46,013 bases of DNA from Lingula anatina (taxonomy: Eukaryota; Brachiopoda; Lingulata; Lingulida; Lingulidae). The stretch covers positions 64,001 to 110,013 of the forward strand of contig NW_019776119.1 in assembly GCF_001039355.2 (NCBI RefSeq), read 5' to 3'. Numbering within the stretch: position 1 is the first letter of the stretch; each line of letters starts with the position of its first letter. Below, one piece after another: positions 23,201 through 33,099 of the stretch. The notes beneath the pieces are model-generated. The model did no database searches, was not told the origin of the DNA, and saw only the letters and a list, made by a program, of their open reading frames with translations. The translations under genes were made by a program, and so were the position numbers.

Positions 23201-23449
23201 ATGGAAGCACCCATGTATCACACTTTGAACTCAGCTTTAAAAAAGAAACGCTTTTGGTTATACAAATATATTCAGAACAAACATATTCAAAACTTTCGTC
23301 TTTATGTTATGTTGATCTGATCTGATCTTCCAAATGGATTGAACTGACTTTAGGTCAAGGAGAACAACGGTATGCTACTTACCATAAAAGATATCGAAAA
23401 CGTGTCGCAGTTTCTTTTTCTGGAACTCTGACAATTTGAAGTCGCCCAT
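12694..23449 (-). CDS. Calexcitin-like EF-hand calcium-binding protein
   Basis: Six coding exons: 23449-23383, 22564-22512, 20511-20401, 14217-14085, 13216-13119, 12807-12694. They give 191 residues and a TAG stop, about the length of squid calexcitin. The protein starts MGDFKLSEFQKKKLRHVF. EF loop 1 is DINKDGVIEWKD, with Asp at position 12 as in calexcitin. Loop 2 is DKNKDKKVSTEE, loop 3 is DTSGDDIIDMNE, and a fourth hand is degenerate (after FNKFSENQAVKITKDEF). The calexcitin marks KICDLHGWP, LPDWVNRY and FVSDDPNAKGNALFG are present. Calexcitins are neuronal Ca2+ sensors reported to bind Ca2+ and to modulate K+ channels and ryanodine receptors in molluscs; function here is inferred from homology. 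The gene is on the minus strand, convergent with the RRM gene, with a non-coding first exon near 31.2 kb. Confidence 0.93.
13119..13216 (-). CDS. Calexcitin exon 6: EF-hand 3
   Basis: 98 nt, phase 1 to 0. It encodes DDIIDMNEYKTVYKSYGI to ESAFNKFSE and completes loop DTSGDDIIDMNE. Acceptor is CTTTGCAG, donor GAG|GTAAGA. Confidence 0.93.
13217..14084 (-). other. Calexcitin intron 5 (between exons 5 and 6)
   Basis: 0.87 kb. It contains an inverted TAA/TTA microsatellite (13693-13742); otherwise nothing is seen. Confidence 0.6.
13693..13742. repeat. (TAA)n-(TTA)n inverted microsatellite
   Basis: A TAA run, the spacer TTGTTG, then a TTA run. The two halves are complementary and could form a hairpin. 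Confidence 0.85.
14085..14217 (-). CDS. Calexcitin exon 5: EF-hand 2 end and start of EF-hand 3
   Basis: 133 nt, phase 0 to 1. It encodes DKKVSTEEWYLMWTESIKAS through NDTSG (Gly codon split). Acceptor is GTTTTCCAG, with a (TA)n tract only about 20 nt upstream. Donor is TCAG|GTAAGC. Confidence 0.93.
14238..14280. repeat. (TA)n microsatellite next to the exon 5 acceptor
   Basis: About 21 TA units, lying where the branch point and pyrimidine tract of calexcitin exon 5 would be on the minus strand. Confidence 0.93.
15846..15991. mobile_element. GC-rich 146-bp foldback element with target-site duplication
   Basis: Two arms of about 60 nt, built around CGCATTGCGACCGAGCGCAA, are inverted copies differing at only about 4 positions, with a loop of about 25 nt. 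The element is flanked by CCAGGAC at 15839-15845 and 15992-15998. It is far more GC-rich than its surroundings and has no coding capacity. Confidence 0.8.
16792..16814. repeat. (TTTG)n repeat
   Basis: About five tandem TTTG units in calexcitin intron 4. Confidence 0.8.
17269..17324. repeat. (CT)n-(CA)n compound microsatellite
   Basis: A CT run is followed directly by a CA run with one AAA interruption. Confidence 0.93.
18457..18669. mobile_element. Foldback MITE, copy 2
   Basis: Starts GGGCTCATACCCC and ends GGGAATGTGCCC, with GAAACTAT complementary to ATAGTTTC just inside. It is flanked by TAA on both sides, consistent with a 3-bp target-site duplication. The interior is non-coding. Confidence 0.7.
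19660..19688. repeat. C10-A19 tract
   Basis: Ten C followed by nineteen A, one of several C-run/A-run junctions in the window. Confidence 0.9.
19857..19909. repeat. Dispersed repeat, copy 1
   Basis: CATGCAAGCAGGTTAT to CATCTAGACGTTGACT. It is similar to 36966-37019. It directly abuts foldback copy 3. Confidence 0.65.
19911..20164. mobile_element. Foldback MITE, copy 3
   Basis: The left arm holds CTAGCTAGTGCGCACTAACT and the right arm its near complement, AGTTAGTACGCACTAGCTA. The internal CGTGTTAATCTGTTAATTGA segment matches copy 1. TAA precedes and TAA follows the element. Confidence 0.75.
20272..20289. repeat. Poly(C) tract
   Basis: Eighteen C after a shorter C4-T run, about 110 nt from the calexcitin exon 4 donor. 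Confidence 0.9.
20401..20511 (-). CDS. Calexcitin exon 4: inter-hand helix and start of EF-hand 2
   Basis: 111 nt, phase 0-0. It encodes KICDLHGWPQGREKHTTATE to LLKYADKNK. Acceptor is GCTTTAG, donor AAG|GTATGC. The second EF loop is split across exons 4 and 5. Confidence 0.92.
21929..21951. repeat. C14-A9 tract
   Basis: Fourteen C followed by nine A on the plus strand. Confidence 0.9.
22399..22477. repeat. 79-bp dispersed repeat, copy 1
   Basis: TCTGTGCCTTACGGGCTATA to TTGTTTCACGGTA. It has about four differences from 25361-25439, in the same orientation. Confidence 0.85.
22512..22564 (-). CDS. Calexcitin exon 3: EF-hand 1
   Basis: 53 nt, phase 1 to 0. It encodes DINKDGVIEWKDFKIAIE, a loop with Asp/Asn ligands at 1, 3 and 5 and Gly at 6. 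The first loop Asp codon is split by the intron. Donor is GAG|GTAAGT. Confidence 0.93.
22565..23382 (-). other. Calexcitin intron 2 (between exons 2 and 3)
   Basis: 0.8 kb. It starts with a possible relic of the CAGGGGCGGAT-type repeat (22602-22679); the rest is plain. The two overlapping ORFs on opposite strands (22826-23113 and 22846-23067) match no family. Confidence 0.5.
22602..22679. repeat. Partial CAGTGGCAGATTCAGGA-type repeat with C-runs
   Basis: GCAGTGGCAGATTCAGGAT resembles the CAGGGGCGGATCCAGGAT end of the element at 32395. C-rich runs and GGATCCG follow. Probably a degraded relative. Confidence 0.5.
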
Positions 23450-23453
23450 GTTT
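23383..23453 (-). CDS. Calexcitin exon 2: start codon exon
   Basis: Acceptor TTCTTTAAG, then AAAC and ATG at 23449-23447. It encodes MGDFKLSEFQKKKLRHVF then DIFY. Donor is TATG|GTAAGT, phase 1. The coding part is 23449-23383. Confidence 0.92.
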
Positions 23454-25360
23454 CTTAAAGAAAAGGTTAATAACATTAGATATTGGCATCGATATTTCAT
23501 ATCCCATCGGATATCTCATATCCTAACGGATATCTCACTTCCGACCGGAGACTAAAGAACACTTAGGTTATCCAGGCATTTGATGCTGCTTTGTAAAAAT
23601 AAACAATTGACTAAGAAATCCATGTTTGATGCAAATTGCAATTCCTAAAAACATAAATTATATAGAATAATAAAAAGAACTGAGAACTTGGAGACGGGTC
23701 CAAACTTTATAAGACACCTGCTTTTAATGTTTATTTTCCATTGCTTGTTGCTTCTTCTAATCTTAACTGCCATAATTAAAATAGGCACATAGCTGTCAAC
23801 AAACAATTATGCCATATGTGAAACTGGCTTTTCTTTTTCTCATGCATAGTGATGTAAAAAGAAGCAAATGCCTCATAAGAAAACACGTTTTGTCTCTTGA
23901 GAAACTATTTTCTTTTATCAATAATGCCAAAGATATTTCCTTACTTTTATTTTAGATAATGATGTTATTGTCTATCATCTGTTTATATTTCGAAAGGCTT
24001 GGCTTTTCGTTCTCCAAGAACAACAATAATAATATCTGATACAAGAGTTTGGGTGCAGTTAAACTTCCTGAAGTTTTTCGTGGGCTGCTGGTGGTCATGA
24101 TGGTTGGTATGAGAATGGCTTTATTCCTTACCTGTTTACCTCTTGTGGTAAATGGCCTCTTACCGCCAATCCGACAGAATGATACGGTAGTTCCGTGAAC
24201 TGTTCTACCCTTGTTACTCTCACTGCTAACAGTGTTCTTTCGTTTTAAATGAATGAAGGCCGGTTTAGGAAATTTTTACGCTGAAGATGATCAATAATTT
24301 GCTTTTGCATCCATTTAGATTTGCAACATTATGTCAATACAGGCTCGTGAGAGCTAGAGTCTATTTCTATGACAACATTTAATCACTAGGAAATTATATT
24401 AGCTCAACCGTCCTGGGAAAGAGGCAATTTTACTCGCTGAAAACGACAGCGTTCAGACATCCGTTGTTTATATTACTCTTGAAATTTATGTAGTGTTTAT
24501 AGAGGCAATTATGTACTTATCTTTCTTTAGTCTTTAATTTTTTGTTACTTCCAATTAGCACTATAGAGAATGAAGTAAGCCACTTTCTCACAGTTATCAC
24601 AATAACACCAACATTTTAAATATCTGATGTTACCTGCTCCTAAAATTCTTGTCTTTTGTAATCTACTTTCATTTGAATATTTCAACTCAAACAAGCACAA
24701 TGCATTTAATTAGATTCACATAAAACAACTCTTTACAACCAGCTAGGGTGCAGAAGATTTACTGCAAGAAATACACAATAAAAATGCCAATTATGTACTT
24801 AGAGTGGATCTTGAATGGATGTGTAAACGCTACGTGATAGAATATGCGTGTCCTTTTTGTCTGTGATTCGATTTCGATACTAAAGCGTGTAGTACAGAGT
24901 AACTTTGTTTTAATGTGACCTTGATGTTTCTCGATGCCATTAAGGCTACATTATTGTTGACTATATGTAGAAATTTAATATAAATGAAAAATATACATTA
25001 GAGGCTCTTGACAGAATGACGGCGTTAGTAAAAATAAAGAGCGACAGTATTATTGAAATTATGTGACTTCAGAAAAGACCTACTAATGTTCATAAACTTG
25101 TTGGTCGCCTTTCCCATTAGCGATACAAAAATCAACTTGCCATTTCAATTTAAAGCTTCACTGCCACTGAAGAGTGCGCAGTATATGCAAATCAGCTCCC
25201 CTTTACAATTTTATTCTTCCATTTCATAATTTGTCGATATTTCTTTTATAATTACATTGTTGATAGGCATGCGCTTTCAAATGAATGCCCTGATGACAAG
25301 TCTAATTCCATCCGCGGTAATCTATCAAACAGTTCTCCCTCGGTGAACTTTTTTTTGGAA

Positions 25361-25439
25361 TCTGTGCCTTACGGGCTATATATGTATAAGTGTGCATTGC
25401 CAGCAAACTGAATGATAATCTCAAAATTGTTTCACGGTA
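25361..25439. repeat. 79-bp dispersed repeat, copy 2
   Basis: Direct-orientation copy of 22399-22477, about 95% identical by eye, with unrelated flanks. Confidence 0.85.
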
Positions 25440-25660
25440 TATATTTTTGTAGATATCTAGGAGGAAATACAAAGTCAACATTTTGATAAACAGTATGTTC
25501 ATTGGATGAATACTTTGGAACAGTTAGATAATACTGTTTATTATGACATACTACAACTCTGTTAATACAGAAAATACTATTGACGCTAGAAACAAATATT
25601 TGTGTTCAACGCGCTTTCAAACGTAAGCAAGGAGAGATTTATTCCAACGTTGGATCATCA

Positions 25661-25725
25661 TACAGTGTATATATGTATACATACATACACTGTATATACA
25701 TATATACAGTGTATATATGTATAGA
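25661..25725. repeat. Palindromic ACAGTGTATATATGTATA cluster
   Basis: The same motif of about 18 nt appears three times in alternating orientation, so the tract can fold on itself in two registers. Confidence 0.75.
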
Positions 25726-25868
25726 CTTTAAATGACCACACCTTCATGGACCATTCGTATATCATAATATAGCGTTTACTGCAATACCGAATATTGGTAA
25801 AGATAATACATACTTCTGAGGACATCGTGTATTACTTATAATTTATGTTGTTATATTAGAACTAATTT

Positions 25869-25871
<3 letters not shown>

Positions 25872-25917
<46 letters not shown>
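25872..25917. repeat. (TA)n microsatellite
   Basis: About 23 TA units in calexcitin intron 1. Confidence 0.93.
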
Positions 25918-25919
<2 letters not shown>

Positions 25920-25973
25920 CAAAGATTAAAAATTTGAATAGCAGCTTCATTGAAATTATATTTACCTCAGGCT

Positions 25974-26105
25974 CTGCCAAGGAGGTTATATTTTCACCCC
26001 TGTTTGTCTGTCATCAACATAACTCAAAAAGTTATGGACCGATTTTGCTGAAATTTTCAGGAACTGTCAGAATTGGGCCAAAGAGGACAATGATTAGTTT
26101 TTAGT
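25974..26105. repeat. Dispersed repeat CTGCCAAGGAGGTTAT, copy 1
   Basis: CTGCCAAGGAGGTTAT, TTTTCACC, AAAAAGTTATGGACCGATTT and then ATTTTCAGGA occur in the same order and spacing as at 40339. It ends at the single N at 26106. I recognise this sequence type as widely scattered in invertebrate genomes (from memory). Confidence 0.7.
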
Positions 26106-26138
26106 NGGCGCAACTTGCTACTTTGTAAGAATATTGAC

Positions 26139-26159
26139 ACACACACACACACACACACA
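26139..26159. repeat. (CA)n microsatellite
   Basis: About ten CA units shortly after an ambiguous base at 26106. Confidence 0.85.
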
Positions 26160-29150
26160 GCATTCAAAAATTACATTGGGGAAAAAACAAGAAAAAATCT
26201 TACTGTCATACGACACATGTATTTCCATTCTGTTGATATATCTTACAATAATGTATACATATACTTGTAATGCTTGCTAGTATATATATATATATTTATT
26301 TATTTTATTTTTTTTTTTGAGTGGGGGGAGGGGGGCTATCTTACCTCAAGGAGCCAATTTCACTTGGAGTTTTTTTTTTGTTTTTTATAACTATGTTTAA
26401 CTATGTTCTTAGTTCTCGTAACCAACCGATTTTCAAACCAGCGTTTTACAATGTACCAAAATAGTCTAACTCCATCGATGTGAAATCGGTTTATGTTTTA
26501 TGGTTTTCTAAATATCTCAATGACACTTTAAGGTAGACCAGAACTAGGTAATGAATATGACTTTTGCAATTCGAAATACATAAATCCAGAACCCATGCGC
26601 ACGTGAAACAGTAAAAGATTATTATGCATTATTGTTCTGTTCTTCTTACAGTGGCAGATTCCAAAGTACCATGATAACCGGTCTACTTAAAACAGCAAGA
26701 GGTGTTTGTCTTGGTAATACAACTAATAATATCTACCCTTTTTAGATAACAAAGGATTTTGGGAACAAAGAAAAATTGATTTTAGCTGGTATATTTCCAG
26801 AAAATGTTAAAAAGGAAAGGTGCATGAACATTCCGTTTTGTTTTTCGAAAACAAAGAGATTTTGGAAACCAGTGAAAATTGGAGCAGCCGTTTGGTAAAA
26901 GTTTGGAAACGGGCCTTAATGAGTTCCACATTGCGATATATTAAGTAATACAAGAAATAAAAAAATGTTTGTCAAAGAGGCACAAACCACGGCTGCCGTA
27001 TTAATCACCAGCTGTCTTATAGAATAGAAGAAGCAATGATATATGCAAAATGAATAGTAAAAGCCATTCTCCTGTGGTTCGAATGCGGCAATTTGTATTA
27101 ATAATGCAACGATTAAAGCCGCAAATTTCAGTATAACAATGGTATTTGTAAAATGCCTCCCATCCTTTGTAGCGTCCCCAGTGATGAGGACGCCATTTTT
27201 GTATCGGTTCACTGCAGGTCAAAACGTGCACGCAACCGTTGGTGACTCAGAGCTCCACCGTATCGGGAAATTAACATATGCAAGCTGAAACAAGTTTGTA
27301 AAAGCCATTAACAGATTGGAAATATTGGTAATTTGAGTTTTAAAGCAGAGACATGTCCCACTGTGTCTTCTGCCTGTTAGTTTGGAATGGCATCAACCGT
27401 TCCATGTTCACCGATACTGTATATTGGATGCACTATCTGTCATCCAACAGCGGTGTCGCGCTTCATACAGCCTTTGGAAGAGAGGACACTTTATTAAATT
27501 TAGTTCAGACCTAGTTTAAGTGCTTTGAATGATATATAGGCTTATATATCATAGGTGCTGTTTTATGTAACCGAAGATAAGCCCAATTGCAATATTGATG
27601 TATGGTGAAAGCTGCAGCGTTCGTACAAAATTTTTCATCAATGTGCATTAATTGTCATTTACTTAATTCATTTTTCTATTTGTTCATTTAGGGGGAGGAT
27701 GGGGGGGGGGGGGCTGTAGCAAATATACTGTAAATAACGATATTTTCATTAGCTCTTTTATCACGCAGTTTTTTCTTTTGTGCATACATAGCCTAGGAAG
27801 TTTTATGAACGGGTAAACACTGAAAATTATCCCGATAATGTTATCGACATTTTCGTGTTCCAAGATAAATTGGAAAAAGAGTGTTATTGTTATTCCCTTC
27901 TAGCGTAGGAAATTAAACCTAACCGGTACATTTTGCGTGTGGATTTCATGTTGGGATATAATCCGCGTCGATAAAGAAGAAGCGCGGCTCTTTGCAGGAA
28001 GGAATTAACGTCTCAAAAGGCCCACTGATCGTTCCTTGAAAACTCTCATCGGGTTTCAGAGCTTTGCAAGAAATATCAACAATGATCCATGTGCTTGAGG
28101 ATAGGGTGGAAACAAAGCGACCGACAGAATGATTGGCGAGAATGATCACTGTAATTAGTAGACGTTCATGGACGCACCGCCAGTTACAGTCAAGAGAAAT
28201 AGATATGCGGTACCGAGTAGATTGAGCTCGGTGCAGTGACACATCGTTTTTTATTGAAATCACAATGTGTTATGAGAAACGTACGCTGAATATGAAGCAC
28301 CGTGACTAGAAATAAGTCTGAAATGTAATTAAAGCAGCATTATAATCAATCATGTCCAACACATAACTAGAGTCAATTTTATTTCAGTAATGAATAATCG
28401 TTCTTAATATACCCTTGTTTTCACTGCCATGCTGCTTGCCATGTTCGGAGATAAAACCAAGTGTTCATTACCATACTGTCTAGTTTTTATGCTTGCCCAT
28501 TCATATATCACACTCCAACAAATGCGCATTGGTGGTTCTCAGGGGGTGTATATATAAATGAAATGATTAAAACATCATGATGACTTATAAATGACAAAAT
28601 AATAGAAACTGAACGACCAAAATAAAGTACAAAACGTTTATTTCATCTGAAGTTAAGTCTACGAAAGTTAAGCTCAAAGTAACGCACTCATCGACTAGTT
28701 CGCAGTCGTTCGAACGAGAACAGCAATTGTAATTGGTTAAACTATAGTCCACCGGACTGACCGCTCTTCTAATGGCGTTAAATTCGAGGAGGATCCGTGG
28801 CGTTTCACCGCAGTGGATACTTTGAGATTAAATTAACACCGTCGGGTTTGAGTTAATTCATTTAGAAATTAATGCCTAGCTCTTTTGTTTCCAGTTCTTG
28901 CTCTGGGTGGCGCGGCCCTCTGCAGGGAACTGAGATACATTTAGAGCTATCTCAAAAATTCAATAATACAGAAATGTATATGCGACTAAATGCTGAATGG
29001 CTGCCAATCTTGTGCTCAATCTTAAGTCGAAAGCTATTTTTCTCTTCCCAGCAACTTAAGACGGCCACTTCCCGAAGATGCATCAAGCGCACAATGAATT
29101 TCTGGCAGACTGTGTTTGCCAAGCGGTTAAGTATTTATAATAAAAATGGG

Positions 29151-29438
29151 AGACTTGCTGTAAATTTGTGTTATTCAGTCAGACGCGATTGCTTTAATTT
29201 TCACCCAATGTATTACGAGGTATCCAGCAACTGATCTCTGCTGTGTGTTTCAGTAATTGATTCAGTAATGTCAACAAATTGCAAAGTCTCACANCAGACT
29301 TGCTGTAAATTTGTGTTATTCAGTCAGACGCGATTGCTTTAATTTTCACCCAATGTATTACGAGGTATCCAGCAACTGATCTCTGCTGTGTGTTTCAGTA
29401 ATTGATTCAGTAATGTCAACAAATTGCAAAGTCTCACA
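29151..29438. repeat. 143-bp exact direct duplication around one N
   Basis: 29151-29293 and 29296-29438 are identical, separated by N (29294) and one C. A true tandem duplication would rarely be this exact with an N at the join, so a gap-closing overlap artefact is likely. Confidence 0.9.
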
Positions 29439-29540
29439 CCAAATCTTGCAATGGTGATAATTGTTGATAACGCAGGTGTAACATTTGAATACACTCGTTC
29501 ACTCACACGCAATACTTCAGGGGAAGGAGAATATATGACT

Positions 29541-29759
29541 GGGTCTCCATAAACCTATCGTTCTAGCTGGATCGATCTAACTCCGAGGGGATTCTCGTTA
29601 AATTACATTCAGTTTCAGCGGCTTTAATGTCTGCCACGCCCACTGAAGTTGCTAATGGGAATTAACTTTCGTGCACACTTAAACTAAATGCAATTTAGCG
29701 AGAATCCCTTCGGAGATAGATCCATCCTGCTAGTACGATAGGGTTATGGGAATGGTCCC
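29541..29759. mobile_element. Foldback MITE, copy 4
   Basis: Inverted arms of about 75 nt, roughly 80% identical. The left arm contains ACCTATCGTTCTAGCTGGAT and GGGGATTCTCG, and the right arm their near complements. The ends are GGGTCTCC and GGTCCC. Related to the other copies by its GGGACCATTCCC-type end and ATCGATC subterminal motif. Confidence 0.75.
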
Positions 29760-31178
29760 TATAACTCATAGTTCAAATGCTGGAACTTACGTGGTGAAAT
29801 TCAACGCCAAGCCAACGTTGCGGATCACCCTGGCACATTTTATTAGGTGATAAGCAGGTCACCTCCTTCGGCGCCATGTGACTAGAAATCGCCTCCAGTG
29901 CCTCGTTGTTGAATTATACCAAATGAGTTCCAGAAATTGATAAGCATACTAACAGTATTGCTAGGGTTTATTATCATCCAGATACCGAATATGCATATAA
30001 TTATTATAATTATGCATCCACTTTTTTTTGGTTTAAAAAAATCTCCTTGAAATATATAAAATTTCTGCGTTTATATTTCTCGTTGCTATTTTAAGCATAT
30101 GTCACTCAAAACTTTTATCATCAATTTAATACTTTCTATTTTGAGGTGAGATAGCAATCAGTATGGGGCGTAACTTCATCCCTGAACGAGATTTAATCAC
30201 AAAAATTGGCATAGTTTACCGCAAGTGTATGGGCTGCAATCTCTTGTCGTCATTTCGGTTTTTTATGAGTTATGAGCCCCTAATCACAGATTTTCACTAA
30301 ACAAAGGCATTAATTTGCTTTATCAACGATAAAATCTGCACTAAGGCTTTTTAAGAGTACTAAATAGTGTCATTAAATCGGCGTTGAAACGGTGATCGTG
30401 GGTGCTCGGTAAAGGAGAAATTTGAGAAACCGATTTTTCAATTTTTATACTTAAATCGCAATTAGAACGTCACTCGTAAGATGACATGTGTGTAAATGTT
30501 CATTAATTTAGTCACTGGACACTTAAGATTTAACTGTTATCCAAAAAAAAAAAAATGTATGTTAGGCAGTAAAGAAGGAGTTTTTGGCAAACGCTTGCAG
30601 TATCCTTAATATATTTACATGTATATATTCCTTATTTTAATTCTACTGGATGACTAAGAACATTCAAACACCGTGGGATATTGGTCGTGAAATCTTAACG
30701 ATTTTCCTGCAAAGGAATTGATATATTGACACCATGTAATTGCTTTAAATAAAGATACATCTTCCATTCTCTGTCTTATTGCTTACCCTACAGTGTATCT
30801 GCCAGTTGGGCATAATTACTTTCTGGTCTTCCATTATCGGTTCAAATCATCTTCAAGCGCAATTTATTTGATCTAAACCCTTTCTAACTAAATTTAATCG
30901 CTAATTGACTAAAAATCTGGTTGACTATGAATAATCAGAAGCGTTAACAGCTTACTTCTCTATTGAAGGTCATCGTTTAATAGAGATTAATGTAAAAGAC
31001 TGCCGCTAATGAAAATTCAATGACTGAAAAACATTTCTTATCCCACTGCTGTTTTCAATCAGACCGTCAGTTTTATCGACCATTAAGGGCGGAGTTCCTG
31101 CAAAGAGGAACGCACTTAAGCATAAGAACCAAACAAATGTTTTAAAAAGATCTAATGAAAGATAACTCATTGCCTTAC

Positions 31179-31320
31179 CTTTGTAGAAACCAACAGCTTC
31201 ACGTTGTTTTATTTGAACCTTCTGTTGCACCCTGCGCGAGTTTGGTCTGTCCTCTAGCCCAGTCTCCAAGTCTACTGCTCTTGCCGCCGCTTGAATCCTG
31301 CCAGAAACAGTAGTCCTTAT
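31179..31320 (-). other. Probable 5' non-coding exon of the calexcitin gene
   Basis: A strong donor CAAAG|GTAAGG lies at 31179/31178, and TATA-like sites sit upstream. Joined to exon 2 it leaves the calexcitin ATG as the start of the main frame. The upstream boundary is approximate. An ATG at 31326 would open an overlapping out-of-frame upstream ORF if transcribed. Confidence 0.45.
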
Positions 31321-31340
31321 TCGCAAATGATGGGTTATCG

Positions 31341-31346
31341 TTTATA
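31341..31346 (-). promoter_or_regulatory. Candidate TATA box (proximal)
   Basis: Minus-strand TTTTATAAA. It would start transcription near 31315, just past the upstream ATG at 31326. Positional inference. Confidence 0.35.
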
Positions 31347-31380
31347 AAAGCGTGCGATCGATTTTCAGCGATGCTGCGAG

Positions 31381-31386
31381 TTTATA
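31381..31386 (-). promoter_or_regulatory. Candidate TATA box (distal)
   Basis: Minus-strand GGTATAAA. It would start transcription near 31355 and include the upstream ATG at 31326. Positional inference. Confidence 0.35.
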
Positions 31387-31864
31387 CCCTCTAGAACGGC
31401 GGATCGTTTTATGGGGGAATGATCAGATTTGCTCCTTGTCCCAGCACATCTCTAATTCACTTTCTGGAGCACCCCTTGCGAGGTGATAACCCCTTCACTA
31501 AATAAAGCTTTATTACGTTATATGGCCTTGGGAATTCGTGAGGAAAAAGGCAATTTCGGATTTGTGAGGCAGACTTGAATTCCAGATCTTTAGCGTAACA
31601 AACGTGAGATTAAAACGCAACGAGGAAAAAAGATCATGGTAATCAAATGTCTGAGACCTGTGATCATAACGATGAGACCATTGACATTGAAATGTTGTGT
31701 ACCACTGCTATTGAAACATTCAGCCTTTGCGACAAAGAACTCAGAATAACCTACAACCACTGAAATGAAATAGACGGGTTGGTTAAGGCTTATTTGCACA
31801 GACTTTTGAAGAAGTGAGGAAGTGGATTTCAGTTTATCTTAAAAGATTTGCCAAAGTGTACATG

Positions 31865-31897
31865 CAAATAAATAAATAAATAAATAAATAAATAAAA
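31865..31897. repeat. (AAAT)n microsatellite
   Basis: About eight tandem AAAT units. Confidence 0.9.
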
Positions 31898-32394
31898 AAG
31901 GATAATAATGCAGTAAAAAAGAAGAAAGAAACGAAAAAATGAAAAAAAAAATGAATTTAAAAATCCAACTTTTCCTTTTATGTTTGAACCGAAACGACAA
32001 AAAGCGCATTTTCGGACATTGACCTTTTCTAAAGTTTACGATGTAGTATTTCAGAAAAAAATATACTGGTTACACTTACTGGTTACACTCAGTTTGCTCA
32101 TTTTCCATTTTTTTAAAAATGGATTTAAAAATCATTTTCGAAGACATGCATAACGTCAAAGTTGACGATTTTTTGGGAGTGGGAGATAGGGGGCTACTGC
32201 AAGGCCTACTGTTACCAATTTTCGGAAGATACTTTTGGCGTAGGCCTACGTGAAAAAAATTGCTGTGGAGACTAATTCCAATATTTTCACCCATCCAAAA
32301 CATCACAATAAGCCTACAAAATGGTCGATACATATACAGTAAATATAAAAACATCAACGTTGAATTTTGGTTAGGACGACCATGTATGCTTTTG

Positions 32395-32637
32395 CAGGGG
32401 CGGATCCAGGATTATTTGAAGGGGGGTCCGCAGATGCGAAGCCGACCCCCTCTCCCCCCCTAGACGTGGGTTTTTTGATATTTTAGAGGGCAAACGGTGC
32501 CATTTGGTGCGGTTTAAAAATATGATAGTCAAAATTCTAATTTCAGGAGGGGTCCATTGATGTGGATAATTTTATCAGAAATCGAAGGGGGAGGGGGGGG
32601 GTCAGGACCCCCCGGACACCCCCTAAATCCGACACTG
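32395..32637. mobile_element. Non-autonomous element with CAGGGGCGGATCCAGGA end
   Basis: Starts CAGGGGCGGATCCAGGA and ends AAATCCGACACTG, an imperfect inverted repeat. It is rich in G-runs and has no coding capacity. CAGGG-type ends suggest a hAT-like origin. Flanking duplications are not clean. Confidence 0.6.
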
Positions 32638-33074
32638 GTTTTATTGTAACTGTGCTTACATGTTTTGTTTTCATTATTCTAACACGTTTCGATTGGTTTT
32701 GATAGACGCTGGTAACTTCATAGGCCATCGACAAAAAGGGTTTAGGAAAAATATAACTACGAGAAAATTTTATAAAGAAAAACAGTTTTATTGAAATTAC
32801 CCACTGACAGGGACGAATTTGAAATAAAACGGTCTTTTCTGGTAAAGTATTACGGTATGGTTTGAAAATAAGTGACAAAACCTTTGGGTAGGCCAAGTCC
32901 ATTTTCTGATATTTTAAAAGTTTAACACATTAAAAATAAAAGTCAATAATTAACGTTAGGGTACATAAACGCACCCATACATGTACAGTGCGTGAAGCAA
33001 ATCCATTTTATGAAATTAATATAAAAGTACTTATCACATCTGATGAGACACACAAGGGTAAGGTGCTCCCCTCT

Positions 33075-33099
33075 CCCCCCCCACCCCCCCCCAAAAAAA
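33075..33099. repeat. C8-A-C9-A7 tract
   Basis: Two C-runs separated by A, followed by seven A, about 340 nt upstream of the SAC3D1 start. Confidence 0.9.

Larger units (their letters stand above)
23454..31178 (-). other. Calexcitin intron 1 (7.7 kb)
   Basis: A long intron between the non-coding exon and the start-codon exon. It holds the 79-bp repeat copy 2, a palindromic cluster at 25661, TA and CA microsatellites, a dispersed repeat at 25974, a 143-bp duplication at 29151 and foldback copy 4. The 105-codon and 120-codon ORFs at 27946-28263 (minus) and 28872-29234 (plus) have no recognisable homology. Confidence 0.6.

Noticed and set aside
27946-28263. 105-codon minus-strand ORF
   Set aside because: No family resemblance and no splice context; length is within what AT-rich intron DNA gives by chance.
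28872-29234. 120-codon plus-strand ORF in calexcitin intron 1
   Set aside because: No recognisable domain, poor composition, and its 3' end lies in the 143-bp suspected artefact duplication.
31006-31326. 106-codon minus-strand ORF over the calexcitin 5' exon
   Set aside because: It reads through a strong splice donor and, when spliced, is out of frame with calexcitin; treated as a possible upstream ORF only.
32543-32902. 119-codon minus-strand ORF
   Set aside because: It runs across the end of a transposon-like repeat and a G-run; no protein homology seen.
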